64,000 bases of DNA from CAWUEZ02 sp963921355 (GCA_963921355.3 OZ001190.1:1116001-1180000), one strand, 5' to 3'. Counted from the first letter of the stretch, positions 1-8,764 are shown. Numbers and translations: made by a program. The notes: generated from the sequence alone by a model not told the origin.

Positions 1-1
1 G

Positions 2-163
2 GATCATGCGGTCCACGCGTTCGTGGACTCCGCGGGTCCGGGCGGCGGCCTTGCCGCCCGCCTGGAAACGGATGGCGCTCGGCTCGCAGGTTTGCGGGGC
101 GAACGTGAGGCGCCCGGCTTGGAAAACCGGGCGGGTATGTGTATTCAGGGCGCCACGCAGTGA
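2..163 (+). CDS. C-terminal end of a YlxR/L7Ae-type RNA-binding protein (partial)
   Basis: An open frame enters from the left edge and stops at TGA 161-163, leaving 53 codons. The visible residues begin DHAVHAFVDSAGPGGGLAARL and continue to DGARLAGLRGE. This resembles the C-terminus of the DUF448 (YlxR) plus L7Ae-like fusion proteins that lie between nusA and infB in alphaproteobacteria, whose tails read like HVVHA...LA.RL..DA.RLAGL. The position directly upstream of infB fits the nusA-ylxR-infB operon. Such proteins are thought to bind RNA or the ribosome. The start and most domains lie outside the window, so the call rests on a short tail plus context. Confidence 0.6.
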   Translation, partial: DHAVHAFVDSAGPGGGLAARLETDGARLAGLRGEREAPGLENRAGMCIQGATQ

Positions 164-205
164 TGGCCTGCCCGTTGACGGATGGATGACGTGGGCAAAG
201 ACGAT

Positions 206-2809
206 ATGTCGAGCACCAACGAACAGGATGGCAAGAAGAAGCTGAGCTTGGGCTCGGGACGCGGAAAGCTGTCCCTGGGCAAGTCCGTCGAGACGGGCCA
301 GGTCAAGCAGAGCTTCTCGCACGGGCGCTCCAAGACGGTGCAGGTCGAAGTGCGCCGCCGCCGGACAGCTGTGCCGTCGCCGGCCGCACGCGATGGAGCG
401 GCACCGGCCAAGGCCGGCGCTGCGAAAGGCGGGCGGGAGCTGACAGCCGAGGAGCGCGCCGCGCGCACCCGCGCGCTTCAGGAAGGTGCCCGGCGCCCGG
501 ATCGTCCGGAAGACGGCCCGATCGACGAAGCGGCCCCCGTGGCGGCCCCGAAAGTCGAGGCCGCGGATGTGCAGCCGGAGGCCGAGGCCGTTCCGGAAGC
601 ACCGGTGGATCGGCGCCAGGCCGAGCTCGACGAGTTGCGCAAGATCGAGGATGCCGAGGCGGCCGAAAAGGCGGCTGAGTCGACGCGCCTTGCCGAGGAA
701 GAGGCGGCCCGCCAGGCCAAGGCGGCGGCCGAGCGCGCGACCGCCCGGCTCGAGCGGGAAGCCTCGCCGGGTGGGCCCGCGGACCGGCCTGCTGAGCCGA
801 CCAGTGAAGAGGACGAGCGTCGTCGCAAGACGACCCGCGAGGCGCCGAAGCGCACGCCGCGCGGGCGGGGAGCCAATGAGCCCCGGCGCCGTCAGGGCAA
901 ACTGACCATCTCCGACGCATTGAGCGATGACAGCGGTCGCGTGCGGTCGCTGGCTTCGGTCCGCCGCGCCCGCGAACGCGAGCGTCACCGTCAACGCGCC
1001 GAGGGCGGCGAGCAGGCCAAGCAGGTCCGCGATGTGACCATCCCCGAGACCATCACGGTGCAGGAACTGGCCAACCGGATGGCCGAACGCTCGGGCGAGG
1101 TCGTCAAGTCCCTGATGAAGATGGGCGTGATGGCGACCATCAACCAGACGATCGACGCCGACACCGCCGAACTGATCGTTCAGGAGTTCGGGCACCGGGT
1201 CCGCCGGGTCGCCGAATCCGATGTCGAGCTCGGCATGCGGGGCGAAGAGGACAAGACCGAGGATCTGCGTCCCCGGCCGCCGGTGGTGACCGTCATGGGC
1301 CACGTCGATCACGGCAAGACCTCGCTTCTGGATGCCATTCGTCAGGCCGATGTGGCGTCCGGCGAGGCCGGTGGGATCACCCAGCACATCGGCGCCTATC
1401 AGATTGCCGTGCCGTCGGGCGACAAGATCACCTTCATCGACACTCCGGGCCACGAGGCCTTCACCGAGATGCGGGCGCGGGGCGCCAACGTCACCGACAT
1501 TGTCGTGCTGGTGGTCGCTGCCGATGACGGCATCATGGCCCAGACCATCGAAGCCATCCGCCACGCCAAGGCGGCGGAGGTTCCGGTCATCGTTGCGGTC
1601 AACAAGATCGACAAGCCCGATGCGGATCCCCAGCGGGTGCGCACCGAGCTGTTGCAGCACGATATCGTCGTCGAGGACATGGGCGGTGATGTGCAGACCG
1701 TCGATGTGTCGGCGATCACCAAAGAGGGCATCGACACCCTGCTGGAGGCGATCTCCCTGCAGTCCGAGGTGCTGGAACTGAAAGCCAATCCGGAGCGCTC
1801 GGCCGCCGGTGTCGTGGTCGAGGCGAAAGTCGAGCGCGGCCGCGGGTCGGTGGCGACGGTGCTGGTTCAGGGTGGCACCCTGCGCGCCGGCGATGTGTTC
1901 GTGGCGGGCGCCGAATGGGGCCGGGTGCGCGCCCTGATCAACGATCGCGGCGAGCAGGTCGATGCGGCCGGGCCGAGTGAACCGATCGAGGTGCTCGGCC
2001 TCCAGGGCACGCCGACGGCCGGCGACGAGTTCGTGGTCGTGGAGCACGAGAGCCGGGCCCGCGAAATCGCCGACTATCGCCAGCGCCAGATCCGCGAAAA
2101 GAGCGCGACGGCCGGTGCGCGCGGCACGGTCGAGCAGATGCTGTCGGCAATCAAGTCCGGCGAAGCCCAGGAATTGCCGCTGGTCATCAAGACCGACGTT
2201 CACGGGTCGCTCGAGGCGATCCGCGCGACCCTGGAGAAGCTGGAAACGGATCTGGTCAAGCCGCGGATCCTGCATGGCGCCGTTGGCGGGATCAGCGAGT
2301 CGGACATCTCGCTGGCTTCGGCCTCGGGTGGCGTCATCATCGGCTTCAACGTCCGCGCCAATCCGCAGGCCCGCGACATGGCGCGCCGGGACGGCCTGGA
2401 TATCCGCTACTACTCGATCATCTATGACCTGATCGACGACGTGAAAACCCTGCTGACGGGCATGTTGGCACCGGAGCTCAAGGAAGAGTTCATCGGCTAT
2501 GCGGAGATCCGCCAGTTGTTCAACATCACCAAGGTCGGCAAGGTCGCCGGGTGCATGGTGACCGACGGGATCATCAAGCGCGGCTGCAACGTACGGCTGC
2601 TGCGCGACAACGTCGTGATCCACGAAGGCACGCTCAAGACCCTCAAACGCTTCAAGGACGAGGTCCGCGAGGTCCGCGAGGGCTACGAGTGCGGCATGGC
2701 GTTCGAGAACTACGACGACATCCGCGAGAGCGATCAGATCGAGTGCTTCGAGGTGAAGGAAGTCGCCCGGACGCTCGAGCAGGTTCAGCAGGAGGCGTCC
2801 GCCGGCTGA
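206..2809 (+). CDS. infB: Translation initiation factor IF-2
   Basis: IF-2 is the GTPase that brings initiator fMet-tRNA to the 30S subunit and promotes 50S joining. From ATG 206 the protein has 867 residues. The charged N-terminal third (about 80-250) is low complexity and Ala/Glu/Arg rich. An IF2-N fold (TVQELANRM, about 290-350) follows, then the G domain with GHVDHGKT at 365-372, DTPGH at 412-416 and NKID at 466-469, then the OB-like and initiator-tRNA-binding domains. An in-frame ATG at 182 would add eight residues. I prefer 206 because family members begin with a short polar stretch before the KKLSLG motif; neither start has a strong Shine-Dalgarno. It heads the run infB-rbfA-truB-rpsO-pnp. 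Confidence 0.97.
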   Translation: MSSTNEQDGKKKLSLGSGRGKLSLGKSVETGQVKQSFSHGRSKTVQVEVRRRRTAVPSPAARDGAAPAKAGAAKGGRELTAEERAARTRALQEGARRPDRPEDGPIDEAAPVAAPKVEAADVQPEAEAVPEAPVDRRQAELDELRKIEDAEAAEKAAESTRLAEEEAARQAKAAAERATARLEREASPGGPADRPAEPTSEEDERRRKTTREAPKRTPRGRGANEPRRRQGKLTISDALSDDSGRVRSLASVRRARERERHRQRAEGGEQAKQVRDVTIPETITVQELANRMAERSGEVVKSLMKMGVMATINQTIDADTAELIVQEFGHRVRRVAESDVELGMRGEEDKTEDLRPRPPVVTVMGHVDHGKTSLLDAIRQADVASGEAGGITQHIGAYQIAVPSGDKITFIDTPGHEAFTEMRARGANVTDIVVLVVAADDGIMAQTIEAIRHAKAAEVPVIVAVNKIDKPDADPQRVRTELLQHDIVVEDMGGDVQTVDVSAITKEGIDTLLEAISLQSEVLELKANPERSAAGVVVEAKVERGRGSVATVLVQGGTLRAGDVFVAGAEWGRVRALINDRGEQVDAAGPSEPIEVLGLQGTPTAGDEFVVVEHESRAREIADYRQRQIREKSATAGARGTVEQMLSAIKSGEAQELPLVIKTDVHGSLEAIRATLEKLETDLVKPRILHGAVGGISESDISLASASGGVIIGFNVRANPQARDMARRDGLDIRYYSIIYDLIDDVKTLLTGMLAPELKEEFIGYAEIRQLFNITKVGKVAGCMVTDGIIKRGCNVRLLRDNVVIHEGTLKTLKRFKDEVREVREGYECGMAFENYDDIRESDQIECFEVKEVARTLEQVQQEASAG

Positions 2810-2837
2810 GGCGGTGCCTGAACGCGGGAACCCGACC

Positions 2838-3290
2838 ATGTCGAGACGCGAGGAGGCCCGAACCGGGCCGAGCCAGCGGCAATTGCGTGTGGGCGAAGAG
2901 ATTCGCCGGGTCCTGGCACGGATGCTGGAACGCGGCGAACTCCATGAGCCGGCGCTCGCCTCCGGTCGCATCACCTTGTCCGAAGTGAGCATCTCTCCGG
3001 ACCTGCGCAACGCCACCGTCTGGGTGGTGCCGCCGGTCGACGGGGATGTCCGCGTCATCCTCGACGCGCTGTCCCGGCTGTCGGGTCGGCTCGGTGGCCT
3101 GCTGGCGCGCGAGTTGCGGATGAAATACGCTCCCCGGCTCAAGTTCAAGCGTGATGTGGCTTTCTATACCGCGCGCCGCATGGACGCTCTGCTGAACGAT
3201 CCGGTGGTGCGCCGGGACGTGGAATCCGGCGCCGAATTGGACGACGGGGCGGCGGCAGATGGGGTGGCAGGGGAGCGCAATGAGTCGTAG
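2838..3290 (+). CDS. rbfA: 30S ribosome-binding factor RbfA
   Basis: This 150-residue protein is a ribosome assembly factor that binds the 16S rRNA 5' domain during late 30S maturation and cold adaptation. The KH-like fold is visible from QRQLRVGEEIRRVLARML near the N-terminus through ISPDLRNATVWV to LKFKRD, where families carry the P.L.F..D motif. ATG 2838 was chosen over an in-frame GTG at 2814 because RbfA proteins normally start only a few residues before the basic GPSQRQ segment. The gene lies 28 nt after infB, and its 3' end overlaps truB by 11 nt, so translation is probably coupled. The acidic C-terminal tail (about 128-150) is not conserved. Confidence 0.93.
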   Translation: MSRREEARTGPSQRQLRVGEEIRRVLARMLERGELHEPALASGRITLSEVSISPDLRNATVWVVPPVDGDVRVILDALSRLSGRLGGLLARELRMKYAPRLKFKRDVAFYTARRMDALLNDPVVRRDVESGAELDDGAAADGVAGERNES

Positions 3291-4206
3291 ACGGCGCGGA
3301 CGGGCCGTCCACGGCTGGGTTCTGCTGGACAAACCGGCCGACGTCACCTCGACCCAGGCCGTGGCGGCGGTGCGTCGGGTGTTCGATGCCGCGAAAGCTG
3401 GACATGCCGGCACTCTGGACCCGCTGGCAACCGGTGTGCTTCCGGTTGCGCTCGGCGAAGCCACCAAGACCGTTCCCTACGTCATGGACGCGTCGAAAGA
3501 CTACGAGTTCTCCGTACGGTGGGGCGAAGCGCGGTCGACGGACGATGCCGAAGGCGACGTCGTCGCAACCAGTGCGGTGCGGCCCGACCGGGAAGCGATC
3601 CTCGCCGCCTTGGGCGCCTTTGTCGGCGAGATCGAACAGGTTCCACCGCGGTATTCGGCGATCAAAGTGGATGGCGCGCGCGCCTACGACCTTGCCCGAT
3701 CAGGCGAGACTGTCGCACTTGAATCCCGGGTGATCGAGGTCTTCCGCTTCGATCTGGTCGAGGTTTTGGGCCCGGACGAGGCGCGGTTCCAGGTGCAGTC
3801 GGGCAAAGGCGCCTATATGCGCGCGCTGGCACGAGACCTGGCGGAGTCGCTTGGCACCTATGGCCATATCCGCGACCTCCGCCGCCTGCGCGTCGGCCCA
3901 TTCGACATCGCACGCTCGATTTCGCTGGATTCCTTGTCCGCCCTGATGCATAACCCCGCGGCTTTAGAGCACCTTTGGCCTGTTGAGACCGCGCTGGACG
4001 GCATCCCGGCGCTGGCCCTGAGAGGCCCAGAGGCGATGTCGCTGCGCAATGGTCAGGGCGTTCCGGTCTATCGATCGGTCGACCGGGACCGGTTCGGCGA
4101 TCTGCACGAGGGCGATCTGGTCTACGCCACCGACGGCGTCAGCCCGGTCGCGATCGCGCGGATCGAGGACGGCGCCATTCGTCCCGTTCGGGTGCTGAAC
4201 CTCTAG
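3280..4206 (+). CDS. truB: tRNA pseudouridine(55) synthase TruB
   Basis: TruB converts U55 in the T-loop of most elongator tRNAs to pseudouridine and also acts as a tRNA chaperone. The predicted protein has 308 residues, normal for the family. Motif I is seen as GHAGTLDPLATG with the catalytic Asp at residue 47. Further family landmarks are GWVLLDKP near the N-terminus, PPRYSAIKVDG in the middle, and the GAYMRALARDL and HIRDLRRLRVGPF motifs. The C-terminal PUA-like region (about 230-308) is present. ATG 3280 is preceded by GGGGAG at suitable spacing and overlaps the end of rbfA. An upstream in-frame start at 3259 lies deeper inside rbfA and is less likely. Confidence 0.96.
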   Translation: MSRRRRGRAVHGWVLLDKPADVTSTQAVAAVRRVFDAAKAGHAGTLDPLATGVLPVALGEATKTVPYVMDASKDYEFSVRWGEARSTDDAEGDVVATSAVRPDREAILAALGAFVGEIEQVPPRYSAIKVDGARAYDLARSGETVALESRVIEVFRFDLVEVLGPDEARFQVQSGKGAYMRALARDLAESLGTYGHIRDLRRLRVGPFDIARSISLDSLSALMHNPAALEHLWPVETALDGIPALALRGPEAMSLRNGQGVPVYRSVDRDRFGDLHEGDLVYATDGVSPVAIARIEDGAIRPVRVLNL

Positions 4207-4222
4207 ACCGAAGGAGAGGACG

Positions 4223-4492
4223 ATGTCGATTACGCAGGACCGCAAGGCCGAGCTGATCAAGGAATACGGCACCAAGGAAGGCGACACCGGCTCCCCGGAA
4301 GTTCAGGTCGCCATTCTGAGCGAGCGGATCGTGAACCTGACCGAGCATATGAAGACCCATAAGCACGACTTCCACTCGCGCCGGGGCCTTCTGATGCTGG
4401 TGGGTCAGCGTCGCCGGTTGCTCGACTACCTGAAGCGCAAGAGCAACGAGCGCTACAGCACGCTGATCGGCCGTCTCGGCATCCGCCGCTGA
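4223..4492 (+). CDS. rpsO: 30S ribosomal protein S15
   Basis: S15 is the 89-residue primary-binding protein of the 16S rRNA central domain. The hallmark segment GDTGSPEVQVA and the C-terminal motif LVGQRRRLLDYLKRK are present, and the length is exactly typical. A strong Shine-Dalgarno GAAGGAGAGG precedes ATG 4223, 16 nt after the truB stop. rpsO and pnp adjacency is conserved across bacteria. In enterobacteria S15 represses its own translation through a pseudoknot; whether that applies here cannot be judged from sequence alone. Confidence 0.98.
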   Translation: MSITQDRKAELIKEYGTKEGDTGSPEVQVAILSERIVNLTEHMKTHKHDFHSRRGLLMLVGQRRRLLDYLKRKSNERYSTLIGRLGIRR

Positions 4493-4504
4493 CACCCGAC
4501 GTCT

Positions 4505-4522
4505 CGTCTCGCGCGCGAGACG
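4505..4522 (+). terminator. Perfect palindrome just after rpsO, possible attenuator/terminator or processing stem
   Basis: The bases CGTCTCGCG are followed at once by their reverse complement CGCGAGACG, 12 nt after the rpsO stop. No T-run follows, so a classical intrinsic terminator is not shown. It could protect the rpsO mRNA end or be a processing stem between rpsO and pnp. Confidence 0.35.
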
Positions 4523-4735
4523 AACCCCCGCGACAGTACCGCACGCCATCGCGCCGGCCCGTCCGGCGCGAACCGGCATGCCTTCAATTTCGCGCTTCCG
4601 ACAATTGACCCTGCGCATGGTTCATGCCATGTCACGTCTGCGCAAAGATGGAAGAAAAACCGAAGGGTTGCCGCAGGGGCGCCATGACGCATGAAGGCGT
4701 CCGATTTCCGTTAATCGCTAGTGCGAGTGCGTTTT

Positions 4736-4761
4736 GCCGCCGACGTAGCGCCGTCGGCGGC
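4736..4761 (+). other. Strong hairpin in the pnp 5' leader
   Basis: Arms GCCGCCGAC (4736-4744) and GTCGGCGGC (4753-4761) flank an 8-nt loop about 100 nt upstream of the pnp start. It is the most stable-looking stem of the leader and a candidate RNase III site for PNPase autoregulation, by analogy with enterobacteria. Confidence 0.4.
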
Positions 4762-4860
4762 CGCACGTGTTGATGGCGTCGCGGGCCGGGTCCCGGCCGC
4801 ACGCCGCATCGCAGGAACGGAACACACGAGCTGCGGCAGATTAAGTTGAGGAAGACGACG

Positions 4861-6978
4861 ATGTTCGAAGTTTATCGCAAGGAAGTCGAGTGGGGCGGCC
4901 GGACGCTGACCCTGGAAACCGGCAAGATGGCCCGTCAGGCGGACGGCGCGGTTCTGGCCCGGTATGGCGACACCGCCGTACTGTGCACCGTTGTTGCGGC
5001 GAAGACGCCCCGGCCGGGCATCGATTTCTTTCCCCTGTCCGTGCATTACCAGGAAAAGACCTACGCCGCCGGCAAGATTCCGGGCGGCTTCTTCAAGCGC
5101 GAAGGCCGCCCCTCCGAGAAGGAGACGCTGACCTCGCGCCTGATCGACCGACCGATCCGCCCGCTGTTCGTCAAAGGCTTCAAGAACGAGACCCAGGTCA
5201 TCTGCACCGTTCTGGCTCACGACCTCGAGAACGATCCGGACATCGTCGCGATGGTCGGCACCTCGGCCGCGCTCACGATCTCGGGCGTGCCGTTCCTCGG
5301 CCCGATCGGCGGCGCCCGGGTTGGCTTCAAAGACGGCGCGTATGTGCTGAACCCGTCCATGGAAGCGACCAAGGAAAGCGAACTGGACCTGGTGGTGGCC
5401 GGGACCCAGGAAGGCGTCCTGATGGTTGAGTCGATGGCATCGGAGCTGTCCGAGGACGTGATGCTCGGTGCTGTGACCTTCGGCCACGAGAGCTTCCAGC
5501 CGGTCATCGATGCGATCATCGAACTGGCCGAGGCGGCGGCCAAGGATCCGATGGACCTGCCGGAGAGCTCGGTCGACGCCGACGGCATCCGCGGCAAACT
5601 TGAAGCGGCCGGCAAGGCGGATCTGAACGCCGCCTATGACGAGCCGAACAAGACCGAGCGCCAGAACAAGGTCTCGGCGGCCAAGGAGAAGGCGCTCGAG
5701 GCGATCGAGGACGAGTCCGAATTCGACGCCGCCAAGGGCCTGCTCAAGGACATCGAGAGCGACATTGTACGGGGCCGGATTCTGGATACCGGGCAGCGCA
5801 TCGACGGCCGCGATACCAAGACCGTGCGCCAGATCGTCGCCGAGGTCGGGGTGCTGCCCCGCACCCACGGCTCGTCGCTGTTCACCCGCGGCGAGACCCA
5901 GGCGATGGTGGTGGCGACCCTCGGCACCGGCCAGGACGAGCAGATCATCGACGCGCTCGAAGGCGAGTACCGCGAGCACTTCCTGCTGCACTACAACTTC
6001 CCGCCATATTCGGTGGGTGAAGCGGGCCGCGTCGGTTCGCCGGGCCGGCGCGAAATCGGTCACGGCAAGCTGGCCTGGCGGGCCATCCGGCCGCTGCTGC
6101 CGAGCAAGGAAGCCTTCCCGTACACCCTGCGGGCGGTCTCCGAGATCACCGAATCCAACGGCTCGTCGTCGATGGCGACGGTCTGCGGCACCTCGCTGTC
6201 ACTGATGGACGCTGGTGTGCCACTGCCGCGGCCGGTTGCCGGCATCGCCATGGGTCTGATCAAGGAAGGCGAGAAGTTCGCGGTGCTGTCGGACATCCTC
6301 GGTGACGAGGATCACCTGGGCGACATGGACTTCAAGGTCGCCGGCACCGACAAGGGTATCACCGCGCTGCAGATGGACATCAAGATCACGTCCATCACCA
6401 AGGAGATCATGCAGGTCGCGCTGGATCAGGCGAAAGACGGCCGCCTGCACATCCTGGGCGAAATGGCGAAGGCGATCTCGGCGGCCCGTGAAGGGGTCTC
6501 CGACACCGCGCCGAAGATGACGACGATGAAGATCCCGGTCGACAAGATCCGCGACGTCATCGGCTCGGGCGGCAAGGTGATCCGCGAGATCTGCGACACC
6601 ACCGGGGCAAAGATCGACATCGACGACGACGGGTCGGTCAAGATCGCCGCGGTCGAGCAGTCCGCGTTGGACGCTGCCTACAAGTGGGTGCACTCGATCG
6701 TCGCGGAGCCCGAGGTCGGCGTGATCTACGACGGAACCGTCGTGAAGGTTCTGGACTTCGGGGCCTTCGTGAACTTCCTCGGCCCGCGTGACGGACTGGT
6801 CCACATCAGCCAGCTGGTCGCCAACAAGCGGCCGGAGACCGTCACCGAAGTCGTCAAGGAAGGCGACAAGGTGAAGGTCAAGGTCATCGGTTTCGACGAC
6901 CGCGGCAAGGTCAAGCTGTCGATGAAGGTTGTCGACCAGGAGACCGGTGAAGACCTCGAAGCCAAAGCGGCCGAGTAA
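4861..6978 (+). CDS. pnp: Polyribonucleotide nucleotidyltransferase (PNPase)
   Basis: PNPase is the trimeric 3'-5' phosphorolytic exoribonuclease of the degradosome. The 705-residue protein shows the full order: first RNase PH domain from the N-terminus (MFEVYRKEVEWGGRTL, then AVLCTVVAAK), an alpha-helical linker (about 245-320), second RNase PH domain (RTHGSSLFTRGETQA), KH domain (IPVDKIRDVIGSGGK, about 558) and S1 domain (GVIYDGTVVKV, about 621-690). The start at ATG 4861 has GAGGAAG upstream; a TTG five codons earlier is less likely. The short acidic tail after S1 is usual. It lies downstream of rpsO behind a structured leader. Confidence 0.98.
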   Translation: MFEVYRKEVEWGGRTLTLETGKMARQADGAVLARYGDTAVLCTVVAAKTPRPGIDFFPLSVHYQEKTYAAGKIPGGFFKREGRPSEKETLTSRLIDRPIRPLFVKGFKNETQVICTVLAHDLENDPDIVAMVGTSAALTISGVPFLGPIGGARVGFKDGAYVLNPSMEATKESELDLVVAGTQEGVLMVESMASELSEDVMLGAVTFGHESFQPVIDAIIELAEAAAKDPMDLPESSVDADGIRGKLEAAGKADLNAAYDEPNKTERQNKVSAAKEKALEAIEDESEFDAAKGLLKDIESDIVRGRILDTGQRIDGRDTKTVRQIVAEVGVLPRTHGSSLFTRGETQAMVVATLGTGQDEQIIDALEGEYREHFLLHYNFPPYSVGEAGRVGSPGRREIGHGKLAWRAIRPLLPSKEAFPYTLRAVSEITESNGSSSMATVCGTSLSLMDAGVPLPRPVAGIAMGLIKEGEKFAVLSDILGDEDHLGDMDFKVAGTDKGITALQMDIKITSITKEIMQVALDQAKDGRLHILGEMAKAISAAREGVSDTAPKMTTMKIPVDKIRDVIGSGGKVIREICDTTGAKIDIDDDGSVKIAAVEQSALDAAYKWVHSIVAEPEVGVIYDGTVVKVLDFGAFVNFLGPRDGLVHISQLVANKRPETVTEVVKEGDKVKVKVIGFDDRGKVKLSMKVVDQETGEDLEAKAAE

Positions 6979-7054
6979 GGCACCAGACCGCTCCGAGAGA
7001 TCGGCCCGAGCGATCGGCCCGAAAGATCAGAATGGCACGGACGGGAGGACCGAA

Positions 7055-7834
7055 ATGGCGCAGGCCCCGCGTTTCGGTCCTCCCTTCGCTGACTCTCCCC
7101 GGCTGCTCGGCCATCGCGGGGCGGCGACGCTCGCCCCGGAAAACACCTTGGCCGCGATCCGGGCGGCGGCCGCGGCGGGTCTGCGCTGGATCGAGATCGA
7201 CGCCAAACTGGCGGCCGACGGCGTGCCCGTCCTCATGCATGACAAGACGCTGGACCGCACGACCACGGCCACCGGGCCGGCGGCGGCGCGACCCTCGACC
7301 GAACTGACAGGCCTCGACGCGGGGTCCTGGTTCGGTGCGGACGGGCCCGACGCCGGCCGGTTTGCCGGCGAAACGGTGCCCACGCTCGCCCAATGCCTGG
7401 GCTTGTGCCGCGATCTCGGACTTTCCCTGAACATCGAGGTAAAGCCTGACGACGGCGCGGAGGAGTCGACGGCGGCAGCGGTTCTCGAGACCCTCGACGC
7501 CGAGGGTTGGACCGCCGATGACGGCGTTCTCATCAGTTCGTTCAAACCGGCGGCCGTGCGCGTCGTGCGTGATGTCGCACCGGACTACCGGCGCGGGCTG
7601 CTGATCTGGGAGTTCCCGCAAGGCTGGCGGGAGGCGGCGACCGACCTCGGGGTCCAGGCGGTGCTGCCCAACCAGCTCTCGTTGCAGTCAGCGGAGCACG
7701 TCGCTCAAGTCATCGATGGCGGTTGGGTGCCGATGACCTTCACCGTCAACGACGCCGATCGGGCCCGTCAGCTCTACGACTGGGGGGTCGTGGGGATCGT
7801 GACCGACGATCCGCTGGCATTGAAGGGACTCTAG
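7055..7834 (+). CDS. Glycerophosphodiester phosphodiesterase, cytoplasmic UgpQ-like
   Basis: The protein hydrolyses glycerophosphodiesters to sn-glycerol-3-phosphate and an alcohol. It has 259 residues and no signal peptide, which favours a cytoplasmic UgpQ-type enzyme. Catalytic and metal ligands are visible: H20-R21 in LLGHRGAATLAPENT, E47 and D49 in RWIEIDAKL, and H62 in VLMHDKTLDRTT. EVKPD gives the next conserved acidic site. ATG 7055 has GGGAGG 8-9 nt upstream; an in-frame upstream start would run through unconserved low-complexity sequence. It may work with the ugp importer at 21-25 kb, although not linked to it. The TAG stop (7832-7834) lies inside a palindromic repeat element. Confidence 0.9.
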   Translation: MAQAPRFGPPFADSPRLLGHRGAATLAPENTLAAIRAAAAAGLRWIEIDAKLAADGVPVLMHDKTLDRTTTATGPAAARPSTELTGLDAGSWFGADGPDAGRFAGETVPTLAQCLGLCRDLGLSLNIEVKPDDGAEESTAAAVLETLDAEGWTADDGVLISSFKPAAVRVVRDVAPDYRRGLLIWEFPQGWREAATDLGVQAVLPNQLSLQSAEHVAQVIDGGWVPMTFTVNDADRARQLYDWGVVGIVTDDPLALKGL

Positions 7835-7925
7835 ATCGGATCCCGTTGCGGCCGGAACATTGCGGGTTCCGGCACACCATGTGAATCCAAGCTAGGTCAG
7901 CGGTTTAGAGCACAATTGCCGGTCG
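7831..7925. repeat. Palindromic intergenic element A (convergent gap)
   Basis: The element begins CTAGATCGGATC (7831-7842) and carries an inner inverted repeat GCCGGAAC (7851-7858)/GTTCCGGC (7865-7872). It continues GTGAATCCAAGCTAG (7881-7895), an imperfect inverted copy of the left end, and closes with a tail containing TTTAGAGC and ATTGCCGGTCG. The same layout occurs at 13783-13875 and, rearranged, at 35966-36105. It sits between two convergent genes and supplies the stop codon of the left one. It could serve as a bidirectional terminator; no T-run is present. Confidence 0.7.
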
Positions 7926-7939
7926 CGGAACGCCTGGCG

Positions 7940-8764
7940 TCAGCCCTCGCTCGGGCCGTTCACCCGGTCGGCGCGTGGAATGGCGACGGAATGGAAGCCG
8001 CCGTCGACATGCATGACTTCACCGGTCACACCCGACGACAGGTCGGACAGCAGATACAGGCCAGCCCGGCCGACTTCCTCCAGGGCGGCGTTGCGGCCGA
8101 GCGGTGCCGCCTTCTCGGCGAACCGGAACGTGTAGCGGGCATCGGCGATCGCCGAGCCCGCCAGGGTCCGCATCGGACCGGCGGAGATCGCGTTGACCCG
8201 CACCCCGTCGGGGCCGAGATCAGCGGCCAGGTAGCGCACGCTGGCCTCCAGTGCCGCCTTGGCGACCCCCATCACGTTGTAGTTCGGTGTGCTGCGTTCC
8301 GCCCCGAGATAGGACAGGGTCAACAGGCTGCCACCGGACCGCATCAGCGGTGTGGTCCGTTGGGCCAGGGCTGTGAACGAGTAGCAGGACATGTCCATCG
8401 TGTTGCGGAAGTTCTCGCGGCTGGTGTCGTAGTATTTGCCCTTCAGCTCCGTCTTGTCGGAGTAGGCGACCGCGTGAACCGCGAAATCAAGCTGGCCCCA
8501 GCGGCTTTCCAGCTGTGCGGCGACGGCGTCCAGCGATGCGTGATCGGTGACATCGCAGGGCATTACCAGGTTGGAGCCGACCGATTCCGCAAGCGGTTCG
8601 ACCCGACGTTGGATGCTGTCGTTCTGGTAGGTGAACGCGAGTTCCGCCCCGTGGGCGGCAACCGCAGCAGCGATCCCCCAGGCGATCGACCGATCGTTGG
8701 CGACGCCGATGATGAGGCCGCGCTTGCCAGCCATGATCGGTTGCGGGGAAGCATGGTCGGTCAT
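7940..8764 (-). CDS. fabI: Enoyl-[acyl-carrier-protein] reductase (NADH)
   Basis: FabI performs the last reductive step of each fatty-acid elongation cycle and is the target of triclosan and isoniazid-type drugs. The 274-residue protein has the short-chain dehydrogenase fold with the FabI-type nucleotide motif (GLIIGVANDRSIAWGIA). The catalytic residues are Y152 (LSYLGAE), Y162 and K169 (YNVMGVAK), equivalent to Y146, Y156 and K163 of the Escherichia coli enzyme. A second Met at residue 11 (MAGKRGL) is the start used in shorter family members. It is last in the run fabA-fabB-fabI, 64 nt after fabB. Confidence 0.96.
   Translation of the reverse strand: MTDHASPQPIMAGKRGLIIGVANDRSIAWGIAAAVAAHGAELAFTYQNDSIQRRVEPLAESVGSNLVMPCDVTDHASLDAVAAQLESRWGQLDFAVHAVAYSDKTELKGKYYDTSRENFRNTMDMSCYSFTALAQRTTPLMRSGGSLLTLSYLGAERSTPNYNVMGVAKAALEASVRYLAADLGPDGVRVNAISAGPMRTLAGSAIADARYTFRFAEKAAPLGRNAALEEVGRAGLYLLSDLSSGVTGEVMHVDGGFHSVAIPRADRVNGPSEG

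Larger units (their letters stand above)
4493..4860 (+). promoter_or_regulatory. rpsO-pnp intergenic leader with several hairpins
   Basis: This 368-bp gap has no credible coding frame. It holds at least three inverted repeats: a perfect 18-bp palindrome at 4505-4522, 8-bp arms at 4550-4557/4563-4570, and 9-bp arms at 4736-4744/4753-4761. In Escherichia coli the pnp leader forms an RNase III-cleaved hairpin through which PNPase represses its own mRNA. A structured leader of this length is compatible with the same logic, but that is inference. I could not identify a convincing -35/-10 pair, although pnp may have its own promoter here. Confidence 0.5.

Noticed and set aside
2652..3467. Minus-strand open frame of about 270 codons
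   Set aside because: It lies over infB, rbfA and truB, is dominated by Arg/Pro/Ala and resembles no family; GC-rich codon bias creates such shadows.
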